Shown: piece after piece, positions 25,918 through 35,475 of the stretch
How the letters are laid out: the number at the start of each line of letters is the position of its first letter
Position numbering within the stretch: the stretch's first letter is position 1
Assembly (NCBI RefSeq): GCF_002879865.1
Contig: NZ_PNXY01000013.1
Span: 155,266 to 219,265, forward strand
From: Paraburkholderia rhynchosiae
GTDB lineage: Bacteria > Pseudomonadota > Gammaproteobacteria > Burkholderiales > Burkholderiaceae
Length of the DNA: 64,000 nt
Direction of reading: 5' to 3'
Notes under the pieces: model-generated
What the model was told of the DNA's origin: nothing
The model's database searches: none
Seen by the model: only the letters and a program-made list of their open reading frames with translations
Program-made: the position numbers and the translations under genes

Positions 25918-26994
25918 TTAAAACCGATGCTGAATCCCTGCAGTGACACCCGTCTGCGTATCCGCCGCGCCGGTCAGATCGCGCGAGAGACTCACTGCGT
26001 TGCCGTGCTTCGCCATTGCATATCCACCCGCCAGATAGAGCACGGTGCGCTTGGACAACGCATACTGGCCGCGCAGTGAGAACAGCGTCGGGTCGGCGTC
26101 GCTACCATCCTTGATGTCCTGATGGTAGACCGCGCCGAACAGCGAGATGAACGGCGTCACATCGTATTGACCGCCGATCCAGTACATGTCGCTGCGCAGC
26201 GTGGGCGTGGCCGTGTGGAACGTGCGCCGGTAGTTCCGGTAGCCGGCCATTGCCTTCACCGCGCCGAAGTCGTAGCTCAACCCCGCATGAATGCCCTGGA
26301 TGTAGTTGGTGGTATCCGCGGGCGTCACGCTGTCGTTCGCGCCGTTCTGCCGGTCGAAGGTCGCGACCACGGCGAATGGACCGTTCTCATAGCCGAGGCC
26401 GAAGTCGTACTTCGAGCTTGATTTCATGCTGCCCGGCACGTTGCCGAAGCCATACATCGCGCCGAATTTGAAGCCGGCGAATGTGCCGTCGTAACGCACC
26501 GCGTTGGAAGAACGCGAGAACAGCCCATCTTTACGGCCGCCTGTCGCCGTCGACGACGTCGCCCACGAATAGTTCGGCGCGTAACCCATCGGGTCGAACT
26601 GCAGCATGTAGTCGTAGGTGGTCGTGAAGTTGCGGCCGAGCGTGATCTGCCCGAAGCGGTTCTTCAGGCCGATGGTCGCGCGCCGGTCGAAGATCGCGCC
26701 GGTGCTATCGTCGAACTGGCCGTTTGCGATGTTGATGCCGCTCTCCAACTGGAACACCGCTTTCAGCCCGCCGCCGAGATCTTCGACGCCGCGCAGACCC
26801 CAGCGCGACGTGTTCTTGCCGCCGGACACGAGACGCGTCGCGCCGCCGTCCGCGCTTGCATGATTCACGTATTCGATGCCCGCGTCGACGATGCCATACA
26901 ACGTCACGCTCGATTGCGCATGCGCGCCTGCTGCAAAACTTGCGAGTCCGGCGCACGTCACGCCGAGGGTTGCTTTCCTGATGCTCAACTTCAT
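25918..26994 (-). CDS. Trimeric outer-membrane porin (Burkholderia OmpC-like)
   Basis: The 358-residue protein begins with a signal peptide (MKLSIRKATLGVTCAG...AHA) and the mature start QSSVTLYGIVDAGIEYVN, which is diagnostic of beta-proteobacterial Gram-negative porins. Further beta-strand blocks such as SRWGLRGVEDLGGGLKAVFQ follow, and the chain ends in Phe (GIQHRF), needed for barrel insertion by the BAM complex. The ATG at 26994 has CAGGAG upstream; a longer frame to 27153 is not needed. Its place after the rhamnose importer suggests, without proof, a role in uptake of that sugar. Confidence 0.92.
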   Translation of the reverse strand: MKLSIRKATLGVTCAGLASFAAGAHAQSSVTLYGIVDAGIEYVNHASADGGATRLVSGGKNTSRWGLRGVEDLGGGLKAVFQLESGINIANGQFDDSTGAIFDRRATIGLKNRFGQITLGRNFTTTYDYMLQFDPMGYAPNYSWATSSTATGGRKDGLFSRSSNAVRYDGTFAGFKFGAMYGFGNVPGSMKSSSKYDFGLGYENGPFAVVATFDRQNGANDSVTPADTTNYIQGIHAGLSYDFGAVKAMAGYRNYRRTFHTATPTLRSDMYWIGGQYDVTPFISLFGAVYHQDIKDGSDADPTLFSLRGQYALSKRTVLYLAGGYAMAKHGNAVSLSRDLTGAADTQTGVTAGIQHRF

Positions 26995-27064
26995 CAACAG
27001 TCTCCTGTAGCGGCTTTTTTTACTTCGGTTGGTGATTTCGTACTGCGATGCCAGGCCCGGCGCT

Positions 27065-28132
27065 TCAACTCGCCTGAGCGAACGCCCAGCAGTCGTTGGC
27101 GGGGAATTCGATCCAGTGACGGCCGGCCGCGCGCGGCACATTGCCGAATGCACGCAGACGCAGGTCGCCGCAATGGAACAGATACTCCCAGCGGTCGCCG
27201 AGATACATCGACGTGATCAGCTCGGCTTCAAGACGGTTTGCGCCCGGACCGTCGGCGACCTGGACGCGCTCCAGCCGGATCACGGCCTGGGCCTCCTGGC
27301 CGGCGGTCAGTGCTTCGCGCGCTTGTGCCTGCAATTGCCAGCCGTCGCCGGTCAAGGTCACGCGCTCGCCGTCGACCGCGGCCACGCGTGCGTCGATGCG
27401 GTTATTGCTGCCCATGAACTCGGCGGTATAGAGCGAGCGCGGCGCGCCATACAGTTCCGCGGGCGTGCCTTCCTGTTCGATGCGGCCGTTGCGCAGCAGG
27501 AGGATGCGATCGGACATCGCCATCGCTTCGGTCTGGTCATGCGTCACGCAGAGCGCGGAGAGACCCAGGGAGACGATCAATTCGCGCAGCCACGCACGCG
27601 CTTCCTCGCGCAGCTTGGCGTCGAGATTCGACAGCGGTTCGTCGAGCAGAATCACCGGCGGGTTGTAGACGAGCGCGCGTGCAATCGCCACACGTTGCTG
27701 CTGGCCACCCGACAGTTGATACGGATAGCGCGCCGCCAGGTGACCCAGGCCGAGCTGATCAAGCGCGCTCTGTACACGCTTTTTCTGTTCCGCCGCCGAG
27801 ACGCGCCGCAGCTTCAATCCATAGCCGACGTTATCCGCCACCGTGCGGTGCGGCCACAGCGCATACGACTGGAACACGAGCCCGAGCGAGCGCTGCTCGA
27901 CGGGCAGATCGACATGGGTGGCGCCGTCGAAGAAAGTCTTGCCGTCGAGCTCGATACGTCCCGACGACGGCTGCTCGAGACCGGCGACCGCCCGCAACAG
28001 CGTGGTCTTGCCGCTGCCTGACGCGCCGAGCAGGCACACCACTTCGCCGGGATTCAGTTTAAACGACACACCCTTGAGAATCGGATTGTCGCCATAGCTG
28101 AGAAAGAGGTTGTCGACCGAGAGCTTATCCAT
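27065..28132 (-). CDS. Fe(III)-type ABC importer, ATP-binding protein
   Basis: The 355-residue ATPase has one ABC domain: Walker A GASGSGKTTLLR (about 36-47), the Q-loop in LGLVFQSYALWPHRTV, signature LSGGQQQRVAIARAL, Walker B VILLDEPLSNLDA, and the switch His in CVTHDQTEAMAM. A C-terminal TOBE-like domain follows (about 280-350). This layout is that of FbpC/PotA-type importers for iron, 2-aminoethylphosphonate or polyamines. The start overlaps the end of the permease gene by eight bases. Confidence 0.85.
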   Translation of the reverse strand: MDKLSVDNLFLSYGDNPILKGVSFKLNPGEVVCLLGASGSGKTTLLRAVAGLEQPSSGRIELDGKTFFDGATHVDLPVEQRSLGLVFQSYALWPHRTVADNVGYGLKLRRVSAAEQKKRVQSALDQLGLGHLAARYPYQLSGGQQQRVAIARALVYNPPVILLDEPLSNLDAKLREEARAWLRELIVSLGLSALCVTHDQTEAMAMSDRILLLRNGRIEQEGTPAELYGAPRSLYTAEFMGSNNRIDARVAAVDGERVTLTGDGWQLQAQAREALTAGQEAQAVIRLERVQVADGPGANRLEAELITSMYLGDRWEYLFHCGDLRLRAFGNVPRAAGRHWIEFPANDCWAFAQAS

Positions 28133-29894
28133 GAAGTTTCACTCCGAAGCGCAGAGCCACGCCGAGTCCGGCGCCGACCATCGCGATGTTGATGACAGAA
28201 AGCGCCGCGACCTGATCGACTGCGCCGGTCGCCCACAGCGACACCAGCAGCGCGCCGATTACTTCAGTGCCGGGCGAGAGCAGATAGACGGCGGTCGAGT
28301 ATTCACGCTCGAAGATCATGAAGATCAGCAGCCACGCCGCGAGCAAACCGAAGCGCACGAGCGGCAGCGTCACGTCGAGACTGACCCGCGCACGCGTGGC
28401 GCCGACGCTGCGTCCCGCTTCCTCGAGTTCGGGGCCGACTTGCAGCAGCGCGCTTTGAATCAGGCGCATGCCATACGCGAGCCACACGACCGTGTACGCA
28501 ATCCAGATGCTCCACATGGAGTTCTTCAGCTCTTTCAGTCCGGGCACGAACAGAAAGATCCACAGGAACGCGAGGCCGGCGAGCAGACCCGGCACCGCGC
28601 GCGGCAGCAGCACGAGGTAATCGAGCAGACGCGTTGCCCAGTCGTTGCGGCGATGGCCCGCGAACGCCACCAGCGAATAGAAGCCCACCGCGACCGCACC
28701 GCCGATCACGCCGATCCCGAGCGTGTTGAGCATCGCGCGAACGAGGTTGTCCTGTTCGAACAGTTCGGTGAAGTTGGCGAGCGTCAGCACCTCGGCGAGA
28801 TGCACACCTTCGCCCCAATTCGTGACGAACGCGCGCAGCGTGATGCCGGAGAGCGGCACGAACACGGTCAGCATCAGCCACAACGCGACGATCGCGAGCG
28901 CGACCCAGCGCCATGCGCCGAGCGGCAGCACGGTCTGACGACCCGCCTTGCCCTTTACCGTGACGAAACGGTTCGCGCTCTTGAGTAGCCTGCGTTGCAA
29001 CAGCACGAGCGGAAACGTGATTGCAACGATGCACACGGCGACCGCGGCCATCAGGTGATACGACGGCACGCCGAGCTTGTTGGTGAGCTTGTACAGATAC
29101 GTGGCCAGCACGAGGTGCCCTTCGGGGTCGCCCAACACGAGCGGCAGGCCGAACACTTCAAAGCCCAGGAAGAACACCAGCACGCCTGCGAAGAGCAGCG
29201 CGGGCAGCGTCATCGGCAGGCTCACGTCGAGCGCGACGCGAAACGGCCGCGCGCCCGCGACGCGTGCGGCTTCCTCGACATCGGAGCCGAGATTGCGCAG
29301 CGCCGCCGACGAATACAGGTACACATGTGGCACATGCGTCAAGCCGACGATTACCGTGATGGCGAGAATCGAGTACACGGTCCACGGCGCTTCGGCAGTG
29401 CCGAAGAGTTCTTTCCACCAGACCGAATAGAAGCCGACCGGGCCGGCCGCGACGACGTAGCCGAACGCGAGCACCATCGGCGAAACGAATACGGGTGTGA
29501 GCAGCAACGGTTCGAGCCAGCGGCGGCCGGGCAGGTCGGTGCGCACCATCAGGAAGGCAAGAATGCCGCCGAGCGGAATCGAAATGAACAGCATGCCGCC
29601 CGCGATCACGAATGAATTTTTCAACGCGGACCAGAAGTCCGGGTCGCTGAAAATGAATTCGAAACCGGCGAGGCCGAGCGTGCGTTTTGCGTCGAAGAAC
29701 GGCGCGTTCAGCACGCTCTGAAACAGGATGAAGCCGAGCGGCAGTGCCACCGCGACGGTCAGCACCGCGACGACGAGCCAGCGCAGCAGCCCCGCCAACG
29801 GTTGCAGACCGCCGCGCGGCAGTGCGCCGATGGGGCCGCCGTCTGCCGCGAGCGGTGCGGCGTCGCGAGGCCCGGTTGCGCTAGTGGAAAGCAT
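28125..29894 (-). CDS. Fe(III)-type ABC importer, fused double permease
   Basis: The protein has about 589 residues with two binding-protein-dependent transport domains in one chain, as in FbpB. About 12 hydrophobic helices are visible, and each half has an EAA-type coupling loop (EEAARVAGARPFRVALDVSL in the first half, EEAGRSVGATRARVSLDVTL in the second). The ATG at 29894 follows AGGGGGA; a start ten codons upstream is less likely. It forms one unit with the ATPase downstream and the binding protein upstream. Confidence 0.85.
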   Translation of the reverse strand: MLSTSATGPRDAAPLAADGGPIGALPRGGLQPLAGLLRWLVVAVLTVAVALPLGFILFQSVLNAPFFDAKRTLGLAGFEFIFSDPDFWSALKNSFVIAGGMLFISIPLGGILAFLMVRTDLPGRRWLEPLLLTPVFVSPMVLAFGYVVAAGPVGFYSVWWKELFGTAEAPWTVYSILAITVIVGLTHVPHVYLYSSAALRNLGSDVEEAARVAGARPFRVALDVSLPMTLPALLFAGVLVFFLGFEVFGLPLVLGDPEGHLVLATYLYKLTNKLGVPSYHLMAAVAVCIVAITFPLVLLQRRLLKSANRFVTVKGKAGRQTVLPLGAWRWVALAIVALWLMLTVFVPLSGITLRAFVTNWGEGVHLAEVLTLANFTELFEQDNLVRAMLNTLGIGVIGGAVAVGFYSLVAFAGHRRNDWATRLLDYLVLLPRAVPGLLAGLAFLWIFLFVPGLKELKNSMWSIWIAYTVVWLAYGMRLIQSALLQVGPELEEAGRSVGATRARVSLDVTLPLVRFGLLAAWLLIFMIFEREYSTAVYLLSPGTEVIGALLVSLWATGAVDQVAALSVINIAMVGAGLGVALRFGVKLHG

Positions 29895-29999
29895 GAGTGT
29901 CCCCCTGCGGCAGATAAGCCGCATATCGACAGGTGGTGGTCAACGGAAGGTCAGGCGTTCGCGCGTGGCGGCGCGAACGCCCAGGTCAGATGCGCGCGC

Positions 30000-31088
30000 C
30001 TAGCGCTTGATCGACTGTTGCCATTGCTTGAGGAATTCCAGGCGTTTGGACTGGTCGAGATAGACCAGTAGGCCCGCGCCGATCGGAATGGGCTTGAGCG
30101 AGTCGCCGAGCTGTTTTGTGAGTCCGGCCATCGACGTTTCGCCTTCCACGTCCGAGCGGATCGAGAACAGGCTCGCCTGATTCGCGAGCAGGGTCTGGCC
30201 GCGTTGCGACAGCAGATAATCGACCCACAGCTTTGCGGCGTTCGGGCTTTGCGCCTTCTTCGAAATGGTCACGAGGCGGCTCACTACGAGCGTGTAGTCC
30301 TTCGGATAGACGTAGCCGATCGACGGGTCTTTTTTCGCCTTGGTGAGCGCGTACGAGCCGAGAATGTTGTAGCCGATCAGGTTCTCGCCCGACGAAATGC
30401 GCTCCATCATCGCGCCGGTGCTCGATTGCAGTTTCGGGCCGGTGGCGCCCATTGCCTTCACCAGATCCCACGTGACCTGCGGGTTCACGCGCGCATCTTG
30501 CGTCAGATAGTTAAAGCCGACGCCGGATTTTTCGATGTCGTAAGTCGTGACCTTGTCTTTGAACTGATCGGGCTTGCCTTGCAGCAGCTTGATCAGATCG
30601 GCGCGCGTTTGCGGCACTTCGCCGGCGGCCAGAAGACGCTTGTTGTAGACGATCGCGAGCGGTTCGTAGGTCGTGCCGTACGCCTGCTTCTGATACTGCG
30701 CCCATTGCGGCAACTGCTTGGCTTCCGGCGATTCGTAAGAGGCCATCAGGCCGTCGTTGACGAGTTTCACCTGCAGGTCCATGGCCGAGCTCCACAGCAC
30801 GTCGGCGCTCGTGCTGCTGGCCGCGTTTTCGCTGATGTAGCGGTTGTACAGCTCGGTGCTGTTCATGTCGTTGTACTCGACCTTGATGCCGTACAGGCTT
30901 TCAAAATCCTTGATGAGCGGACGCACGAGAGCCGTGTCTGTGACCGAGTAGACGATCAGTTTGCCTTCCTTTTTTGCCCCGTCCACGGTGGCTTGATAGT
31001 CGCTCGGATAGCCCGCGGGAAACGCTGCCCATGCGGAGTTTGCGGCGAGCGCGACAGCGGCGGCGAGAACCTTCAGAGAGATTTGCAC
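30000..31088 (-). CDS. Fe(III)-type ABC importer, periplasmic binding protein
   Basis: The 362-residue protein has a Sec signal peptide (residues 1-21, ANSAWA) and a type-2 solute-binding fold close to FbpA and PhnS proteins. Strand-helix blocks such as KEGKLIVYSVTDTALVRPLI and the ADVLWSSAMDLQVKLVNDG loop fit the SBP family. The Tyr pair that binds iron in FbpA is not obvious, so phosphonates, phosphoglycerate or other anions are also possible ligands. It is divergent from a two-component system gene pair that may regulate it. Confidence 0.8.
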   Translation of the reverse strand: MQISLKVLAAAVALAANSAWAAFPAGYPSDYQATVDGAKKEGKLIVYSVTDTALVRPLIKDFESLYGIKVEYNDMNSTELYNRYISENAASSTSADVLWSSAMDLQVKLVNDGLMASYESPEAKQLPQWAQYQKQAYGTTYEPLAIVYNKRLLAAGEVPQTRADLIKLLQGKPDQFKDKVTTYDIEKSGVGFNYLTQDARVNPQVTWDLVKAMGATGPKLQSSTGAMMERISSGENLIGYNILGSYALTKAKKDPSIGYVYPKDYTLVVSRLVTISKKAQSPNAAKLWVDYLLSQRGQTLLANQASLFSIRSDVEGETSMAGLTKQLGDSLKPIPIGAGLLVYLDQSKRLEFLKQWQQSIKR

Positions 31089-31227
31089 GTCTTCCTCCAG
31101 AAATCATCATGTTGGTTTTGTGAAGGCGAATAGTAAGAGACGCGCGCTTTCTGAATGCTTTCAATTTGCGAGGGAAATGCGTCACAATGGACGAATTCGC
31201 CTCATGGATTTCCCTGGGATTCTGTTC

Positions 31228-31899
31228 ATGCGTGTGCTGCTCGTCGAAGACAATCCGATTCTTTCCCGCTCGCTGACCGACGCGCTGACTAGCGCCAAAC
31301 TCACGGTCGACTGCATGCACGACGGCGAATCCGCTGATCATGTACTGCGTACGCAGGACTACGCACTGGTGATTCTCGACATCGGTTTGCCGAAGCTCGA
31401 CGGGCTCGAAGTACTGCGCCGTTTGCGCGCGCGCCGCAACGCGGTGCCGGTGCTGATACTCACGGCGCACGGCTCGGTGGAGGAGCGCGTGCGCGGCCTC
31501 GATCTAGGCGCCGACGACTATCTCGCCAAACCCTTCGCGCTCACCGAACTCGAAGCGCGAGCGCGGGCATTGCTGCGTCGCGGTCATGGCCAGGAGCCGT
31601 CGGGCGCGCAATGCGGCACGCTGCTTTACGACAGCGTCGATCGCGGCTTCACGCTCGGCGGCGAACCGCTCGCGCTGACGCCGCGCGAGCGTTCAGTGCT
31701 CGAGGTGCTGATCCTGCGAAATGGCCGCGCGATCAACAAGGAGACACTGTCGGAGAAAATCTTCGGGCTCGACGAATCCGTAAATGCGGACGCTATCGAA
31801 ATCTACGTGCATCGTTTGCGCAAGAAGCTCGAACGCAGTTCGGTCGGCATCGTCACCTTGCGCGGGCTCGGTTATCTGCTTGAAGCAAAAACGGCATGA
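31228..31899 (+). CDS. OmpR-family response regulator (TctD/QseB-like)
   Basis: The 223-residue protein has a receiver domain (residues 1-115) with the acidic pocket ED (8-9), phosphoacceptor D51 in VILDIGLPKLDG, the conserved Thr in LTAHG and Lys in DDYLAKPFA. A winged-helix DNA-binding domain follows (about 130-220, ending VTLRGLGYLLE). The ATG at 31228 starts directly on MRVLLVEDN; upstream in-frame codons encode no homology. It is coupled to the kinase gene by ATGA overlap, and divergent from the Fe(III)-type importer, its probable target by analogy to TctDE systems. Confidence 0.88.
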   Translation: MRVLLVEDNPILSRSLTDALTSAKLTVDCMHDGESADHVLRTQDYALVILDIGLPKLDGLEVLRRLRARRNAVPVLILTAHGSVEERVRGLDLGADDYLAKPFALTELEARARALLRRGHGQEPSGAQCGTLLYDSVDRGFTLGGEPLALTPRERSVLEVLILRNGRAINKETLSEKIFGLDESVNADAIEIYVHRLRKKLERSSVGIVTLRGLGYLLEAKTA

Positions 31900-33314
31900 C
31901 GCGGCCGAACCTGCGCGTACGGGTCGCGCTGTGGTTGTTGCTGCCGCTGCTGCTGCTGCTTGCGCTCGATGCCTGGCTCACCTATCAACGCGCGATGAAC
32001 GCGGCGCACGTGGCGTTCGATCGCACGCTCGAATTCTCGTTGCGGTCGATCCGCGACGGTGTGCGTCTGCGTGATGGCCGCATCGAAGTCGACTTGCCTT
32101 ATCTCGCGCTGGAGATGTTCGAATCGAACGGCGGAGGCAACATCTATTATCAGATTCGCGAGGAACATGGTCGCGTGGTGACGGGCTATCCTGATCTCCC
32201 CGAAGCGAAGAAGGTCCCGTCCGAACCGTACAGCGTGCAGTTTTACGACGATGTATTTCGCGGCCGTCCGCTGCGCGTCGCAATGCTGAGACTGCCCGTG
32301 CACGACGTGCCGAGCGCGCAGACCCGCGTGGTGCTGGTGAGAGTCGGCGAGACGATCGAGCAGCGCCAGGCGTTGGCGCGCGAGATCCTGACGGGGTCGC
32401 TGCAACAGGAAGGTCTGCTAGTGGTGCTGGCGCTCGGCATTGTGTGGCTCGGCGTCGCGCGCGGCTTGCGGCCGCTGAACCGGCTCTCCGCGAAAGTCGC
32501 CGCGCGCGCCGAGGACGATCCCACGGCGCTCGATACCGTGGGCTTGCCGAGCGAGGTTGCGCCGCTGGTCGATTCGATCAACCAGTACATTGGCCGCACG
32601 CAGAAGATGCAGCTATCGCGGCGGCGTTTTTTCAACGACGCCGCGCATCAGTTGAAAACGCCGCTTGCGGTGATTCAGGCAGAGTCCGAACTGGCGCTGC
32701 GCGATATCGATGGCGTCGAGGAGAACGGCGCAGGCCAGCGGCGGCAAGGCGTTCATCTGCGACGACTAAATCGCGCCGTGCAGCAGGCCGTGCGGATCGT
32801 GCAGCAGTTGTTGTCGCTGTCGCGGCTCGATGCGGACAGCGGCTACACGGTTAGGCAGGCCGCCGTGCCGCTGCATAAAGTGGCGCGCAGCGTGACACTC
32901 GACTGGTCGCCGGTGGCGCGCTCGCGCGGCATCGATCTCGGCTTCGAGCAGGCAGCGCGTATCGATGTGACCGGGCAATCCGATCTGCTCGCGGAACTGG
33001 TGGGCAATCTGATCGACAACGCGATCCGCTATTCCGGCGATGGCGCGGTCATCACCGTGCGGGTCGCATGCGAAGACGGGCAGCCGCTGCTTCAGGTTAT
33101 CGACAACGGACCGGGCATTGCCGCCGCCGAACGCGAGGCGGTTTTCGAGCGCTTTTATCGCAGCGAGGCGACGCAAGCGGTGGAGGGCAGCGGCTTGGGT
33201 TTGTCGATCGTGCGGGAAATCGCGCGCGTTCATGGCGCGCAGATTGCGTTGAGCGATGCGAGCGGCGGTGGGCTCGTGGTTAGTCTGGTGTTTGCGGCGC
33301 AAAGTGCGGCATGA
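31896..33314 (+). CDS. Sensor histidine kinase (TctE/QseC-like)
   Basis: The 472-residue membrane kinase has TM1 at about 8-24, a periplasmic 2CSK_N-type sensor loop (about 32-170), TM2 near 172-190 and then the H box FNDAAHQLKTPLAVIQ with H251. The ATPase blocks are visible: N box NLIDNAIRYSG, G1 DNGPGI and G2 GSGLGLSIVREI. It phosphorylates the regulator encoded just upstream. The stop lies 14 bases from the end of the convergent nitrate sensor gene. Confidence 0.9.
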   Translation: MTRPNLRVRVALWLLLPLLLLLALDAWLTYQRAMNAAHVAFDRTLEFSLRSIRDGVRLRDGRIEVDLPYLALEMFESNGGGNIYYQIREEHGRVVTGYPDLPEAKKVPSEPYSVQFYDDVFRGRPLRVAMLRLPVHDVPSAQTRVVLVRVGETIEQRQALAREILTGSLQQEGLLVVLALGIVWLGVARGLRPLNRLSAKVAARAEDDPTALDTVGLPSEVAPLVDSINQYIGRTQKMQLSRRRFFNDAAHQLKTPLAVIQAESELALRDIDGVEENGAGQRRQGVHLRRLNRAVQQAVRIVQQLLSLSRLDADSGYTVRQAAVPLHKVARSVTLDWSPVARSRGIDLGFEQAARIDVTGQSDLLAELVGNLIDNAIRYSGDGAVITVRVACEDGQPLLQVIDNGPGIAAAEREAVFERFYRSEATQAVEGSGLGLSIVREIARVHGAQIALSDASGGGLVVSLVFAAQSAA

Positions 33315-33328
33315 CGTGGCAGCGCCGC

Positions 33329-34489
33329 TTATCTGCGGATCGGAAAACTCCGCCCATAAGCAGCGGCAGGCGTGCCGCTATCCCACACTTTGCCGTCCAT
33401 AAACGTCCGCGCGTTTTCTTCCGCGGGCACTGCCACCTTCACATGCGCGGCGGCCTCGCGATAAAGCTGCGTCTGATTGATCCGGGCCGCGATCTCCGCG
33501 TAATCGCCGCGCGCGTCGATCATGCCCCAGCGCTCGAACTGCGTGAGAAACCACACGCCCTCGAACGGCTGCGGATAGTTCACGTCGCCATTGTCGAAGA
33601 AACGCACCGGCAAACCGCGCGGCACCGAAGCGGGAATCGCGTCGCCGAAGCGCGCGGCGATCAATGCTTCGTCAATGCCTATGTAGTCCGGCCGCGCGAG
33701 CCAGCGTGCGATCTCGTTGCGATGTCCGGGGTCGTCGAGCCAGCGGCACGCTTCGAGCATCGTTTGCACCAGAGCACGCGCGCTGTTCGGATTCGCGCTG
33801 ACAAAATCCCGCCGGCACGCCAGCACTTTCTCTGGGTGATCGGGCCACACTTCGCTCGTATAAGCGACCGTTCTGCCGACGCCTTGGGCTTCGGCCATCG
33901 CGTTCCACGGCTCGCCGACGCATAGGCCGTCGAGTTTGTCTTCGGCCAGCGCCGCGACCATTTGCGGTGGCGGAATCACCACGCTTTCGATATCGCGCAA
34001 CGGATGCACGCCCTGCGCGGCGAGCCAGTAATACAGCCACATCGCGTGCGTGCCGGTGGGGAAGGTCTGCGCGAAGACCGGCTTGCGGCCGAGCGTCGCG
34101 AGCGCCTTCGGCAAGCTGCCATGTTCGGCGAGCGCATCCGCGAGACGGTTCGACAGCGTGAAGGCCTGGCCGTTGCGGTTGAGCACCATCAGCACGGCCA
34201 TGTCCGTTTGCGGACCGCCCAAGCCAAGTTGCACACCGTAGACGAGGCCGTAGAGCGTATGCGCCGCGTCAAGATCGCCCGACAGCAGCTTGTCGCGCAC
34301 GGCGGCCCATGATGGCTGGCGGGACAGTTCGAGCGTGAGGCCATGCGCGTGGCCGAATTCGAGCAGCTTCGCGGCGACGAGCGGCGCGGCGTCTGCAAGC
34401 GCCACGAAGCCGAGCCGCAGATGCGTTTTCTCAAGCGGCCCTGACGGGGACGAAGCGGGCGACGAAGCGAGGTGACTAACTGAGTTCAT
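33329..34489 (-). CDS. nasS: NasS-like nitrate sensor (NrtA/CmpA family, cytoplasmic)
   Basis: The 386-residue protein is of the nitrate/bicarbonate-binding NrtA family (LRLGFVALADAAPLVAAKLL near 24-43, VYGVQLGLGGPQTDMAVL near 84-101). No signal peptide is present: residues 1-22 are polar and Ser/Pro-rich. That matches NasS, a cytoplasmic nitrate sensor that sequesters the antiterminator NasT until nitrate binds. The nasT-like gene lies nine bases upstream in the same direction. No nitrate or nitrite reductase gene is present in this window, so the targets must be elsewhere. Confidence 0.85.
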   Translation of the reverse strand: MNSVSHLASSPASSPSGPLEKTHLRLGFVALADAAPLVAAKLLEFGHAHGLTLELSRQPSWAAVRDKLLSGDLDAAHTLYGLVYGVQLGLGGPQTDMAVLMVLNRNGQAFTLSNRLADALAEHGSLPKALATLGRKPVFAQTFPTGTHAMWLYYWLAAQGVHPLRDIESVVIPPPQMVAALAEDKLDGLCVGEPWNAMAEAQGVGRTVAYTSEVWPDHPEKVLACRRDFVSANPNSARALVQTMLEACRWLDDPGHRNEIARWLARPDYIGIDEALIAARFGDAIPASVPRGLPVRFFDNGDVNYPQPFEGVWFLTQFERWGMIDARGDYAEIAARINQTQLYREAAAHVKVAVPAEENARTFMDGKVWDSGTPAAAYGRSFPIRR

Positions 34490-34498
34490 GGGCGTGCT

Positions 34499-35074
34499 TC
34501 ACTTGAGCGATTCAGCCGACGCGACTACCGCGCGCGCGACCTCGGCGAGCTTGACGCCCTGATTCATCGCGCGTTTGCGCAGCGTGGCGTAGGCGGCGTG
34601 CTCGGTGATTTTCTGCTGATCCATCAGCAGGCGTTTGGCGCGGTCGATCAGCTTGCGCTCGGCGAGTTCGTTCTCGACTTGCGCGAGGCGTTCGCGCAGT
34701 TGCGATTCCTGCGCGAAACGGGCGAGCGCGACTTCGAGAATCGGCGCGAGCCGTTCGGTTTCGAGACCTTCGACGAGATAGGCAGTGACGCCCGCGCCGA
34801 CGGCGTCGCGGATCAACTGCTGGTTGGCGTCGTGGCTGAACATCAGCACCGGGCGCGGCGCAGTCGCGTTCATCACCGCCAGCTGTTCGAGCGTGTCGCG
34901 CGACGGCGAATCGGTATCGATGATGATCACGTCGGGCCGCTCGCTCTGAACCACGCTGTGCAGCGCTTGGGGCGTGGCGGTGCTGGCCAGCATTTCATAG
35001 CCGAGCCGGGCGAGCGCGTCACGAAGATCGCCTATGGGCTTATCGGTATCGGTGACGAGGAGAACACGCAGCAT
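34499..35074 (-). CDS. nasT: NasT-like ANTAR-domain transcription antiterminator
   Basis: The 191-residue protein has a receiver-like domain (residues 1-120; D53 in VIIIDTDSPS) followed by a coiled helix and an ANTAR RNA-binding domain (about 130-185, ERKLIDRAKRLLMDQQKITE). ANTAR proteins bind two-hairpin motifs in leader RNA and prevent termination of nitrate assimilation operons. It sits just upstream of the nitrate sensor gene, forming a NasS-NasT pair. No two-hairpin target was recognised nearby. Confidence 0.9.
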   Translation of the reverse strand: MLRVLLVTDTDKPIGDLRDALARLGYEMLASTATPQALHSVVQSERPDVIIIDTDSPSRDTLEQLAVMNATAPRPVLMFSHDANQQLIRDAVGAGVTAYLVEGLETERLAPILEVALARFAQESQLRERLAQVENELAERKLIDRAKRLLMDQQKITEHAAYATLRKRAMNQGVKLAEVARAVVASAESLK

Positions 35075-35475
35075 GGAGTAGTGGCAATCGACGGCTGAAC
35101 ATCATTTAAGCGATTTTCATGCCAACGTCCGCAGAGCTTGGGTCGCCAACCGAATCACGCACTTACGGCGAGCTTTCTCCACTAGATGCGCACCGCGAAA
35201 GGGCATGCAACGCCGATGCACCGAAGCAGCGCATGGTCGGACAAGCAAAAAGCCGGGGGACTACATCCGGAGTGCGGGCGAGAATGCAACAGACATCGCA
35301 ACGAGCGTTGCGACGGGACTTCTTCGATAAAGCGCCGCCGCTGCGCGCCGCTCAGATTCGAATCGAGCCGAACCGGAGAAGGCGCGCGAAAGGCTTCGCG
35401 AACAACGTTGCTGCAACAGGCACGCTATCGGCCGTCAGGCCGTGCAAGACCGCGGGGTCCGGCGTGCCGTTCGCC
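35075..35475. other. Intergenic stretch between the nasT-like gene and infA
   Basis: In this 401-base gap I saw no convincing coding frame, RNA or terminator on either strand. It must hold the nasT promoter. Confidence 0.5.
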
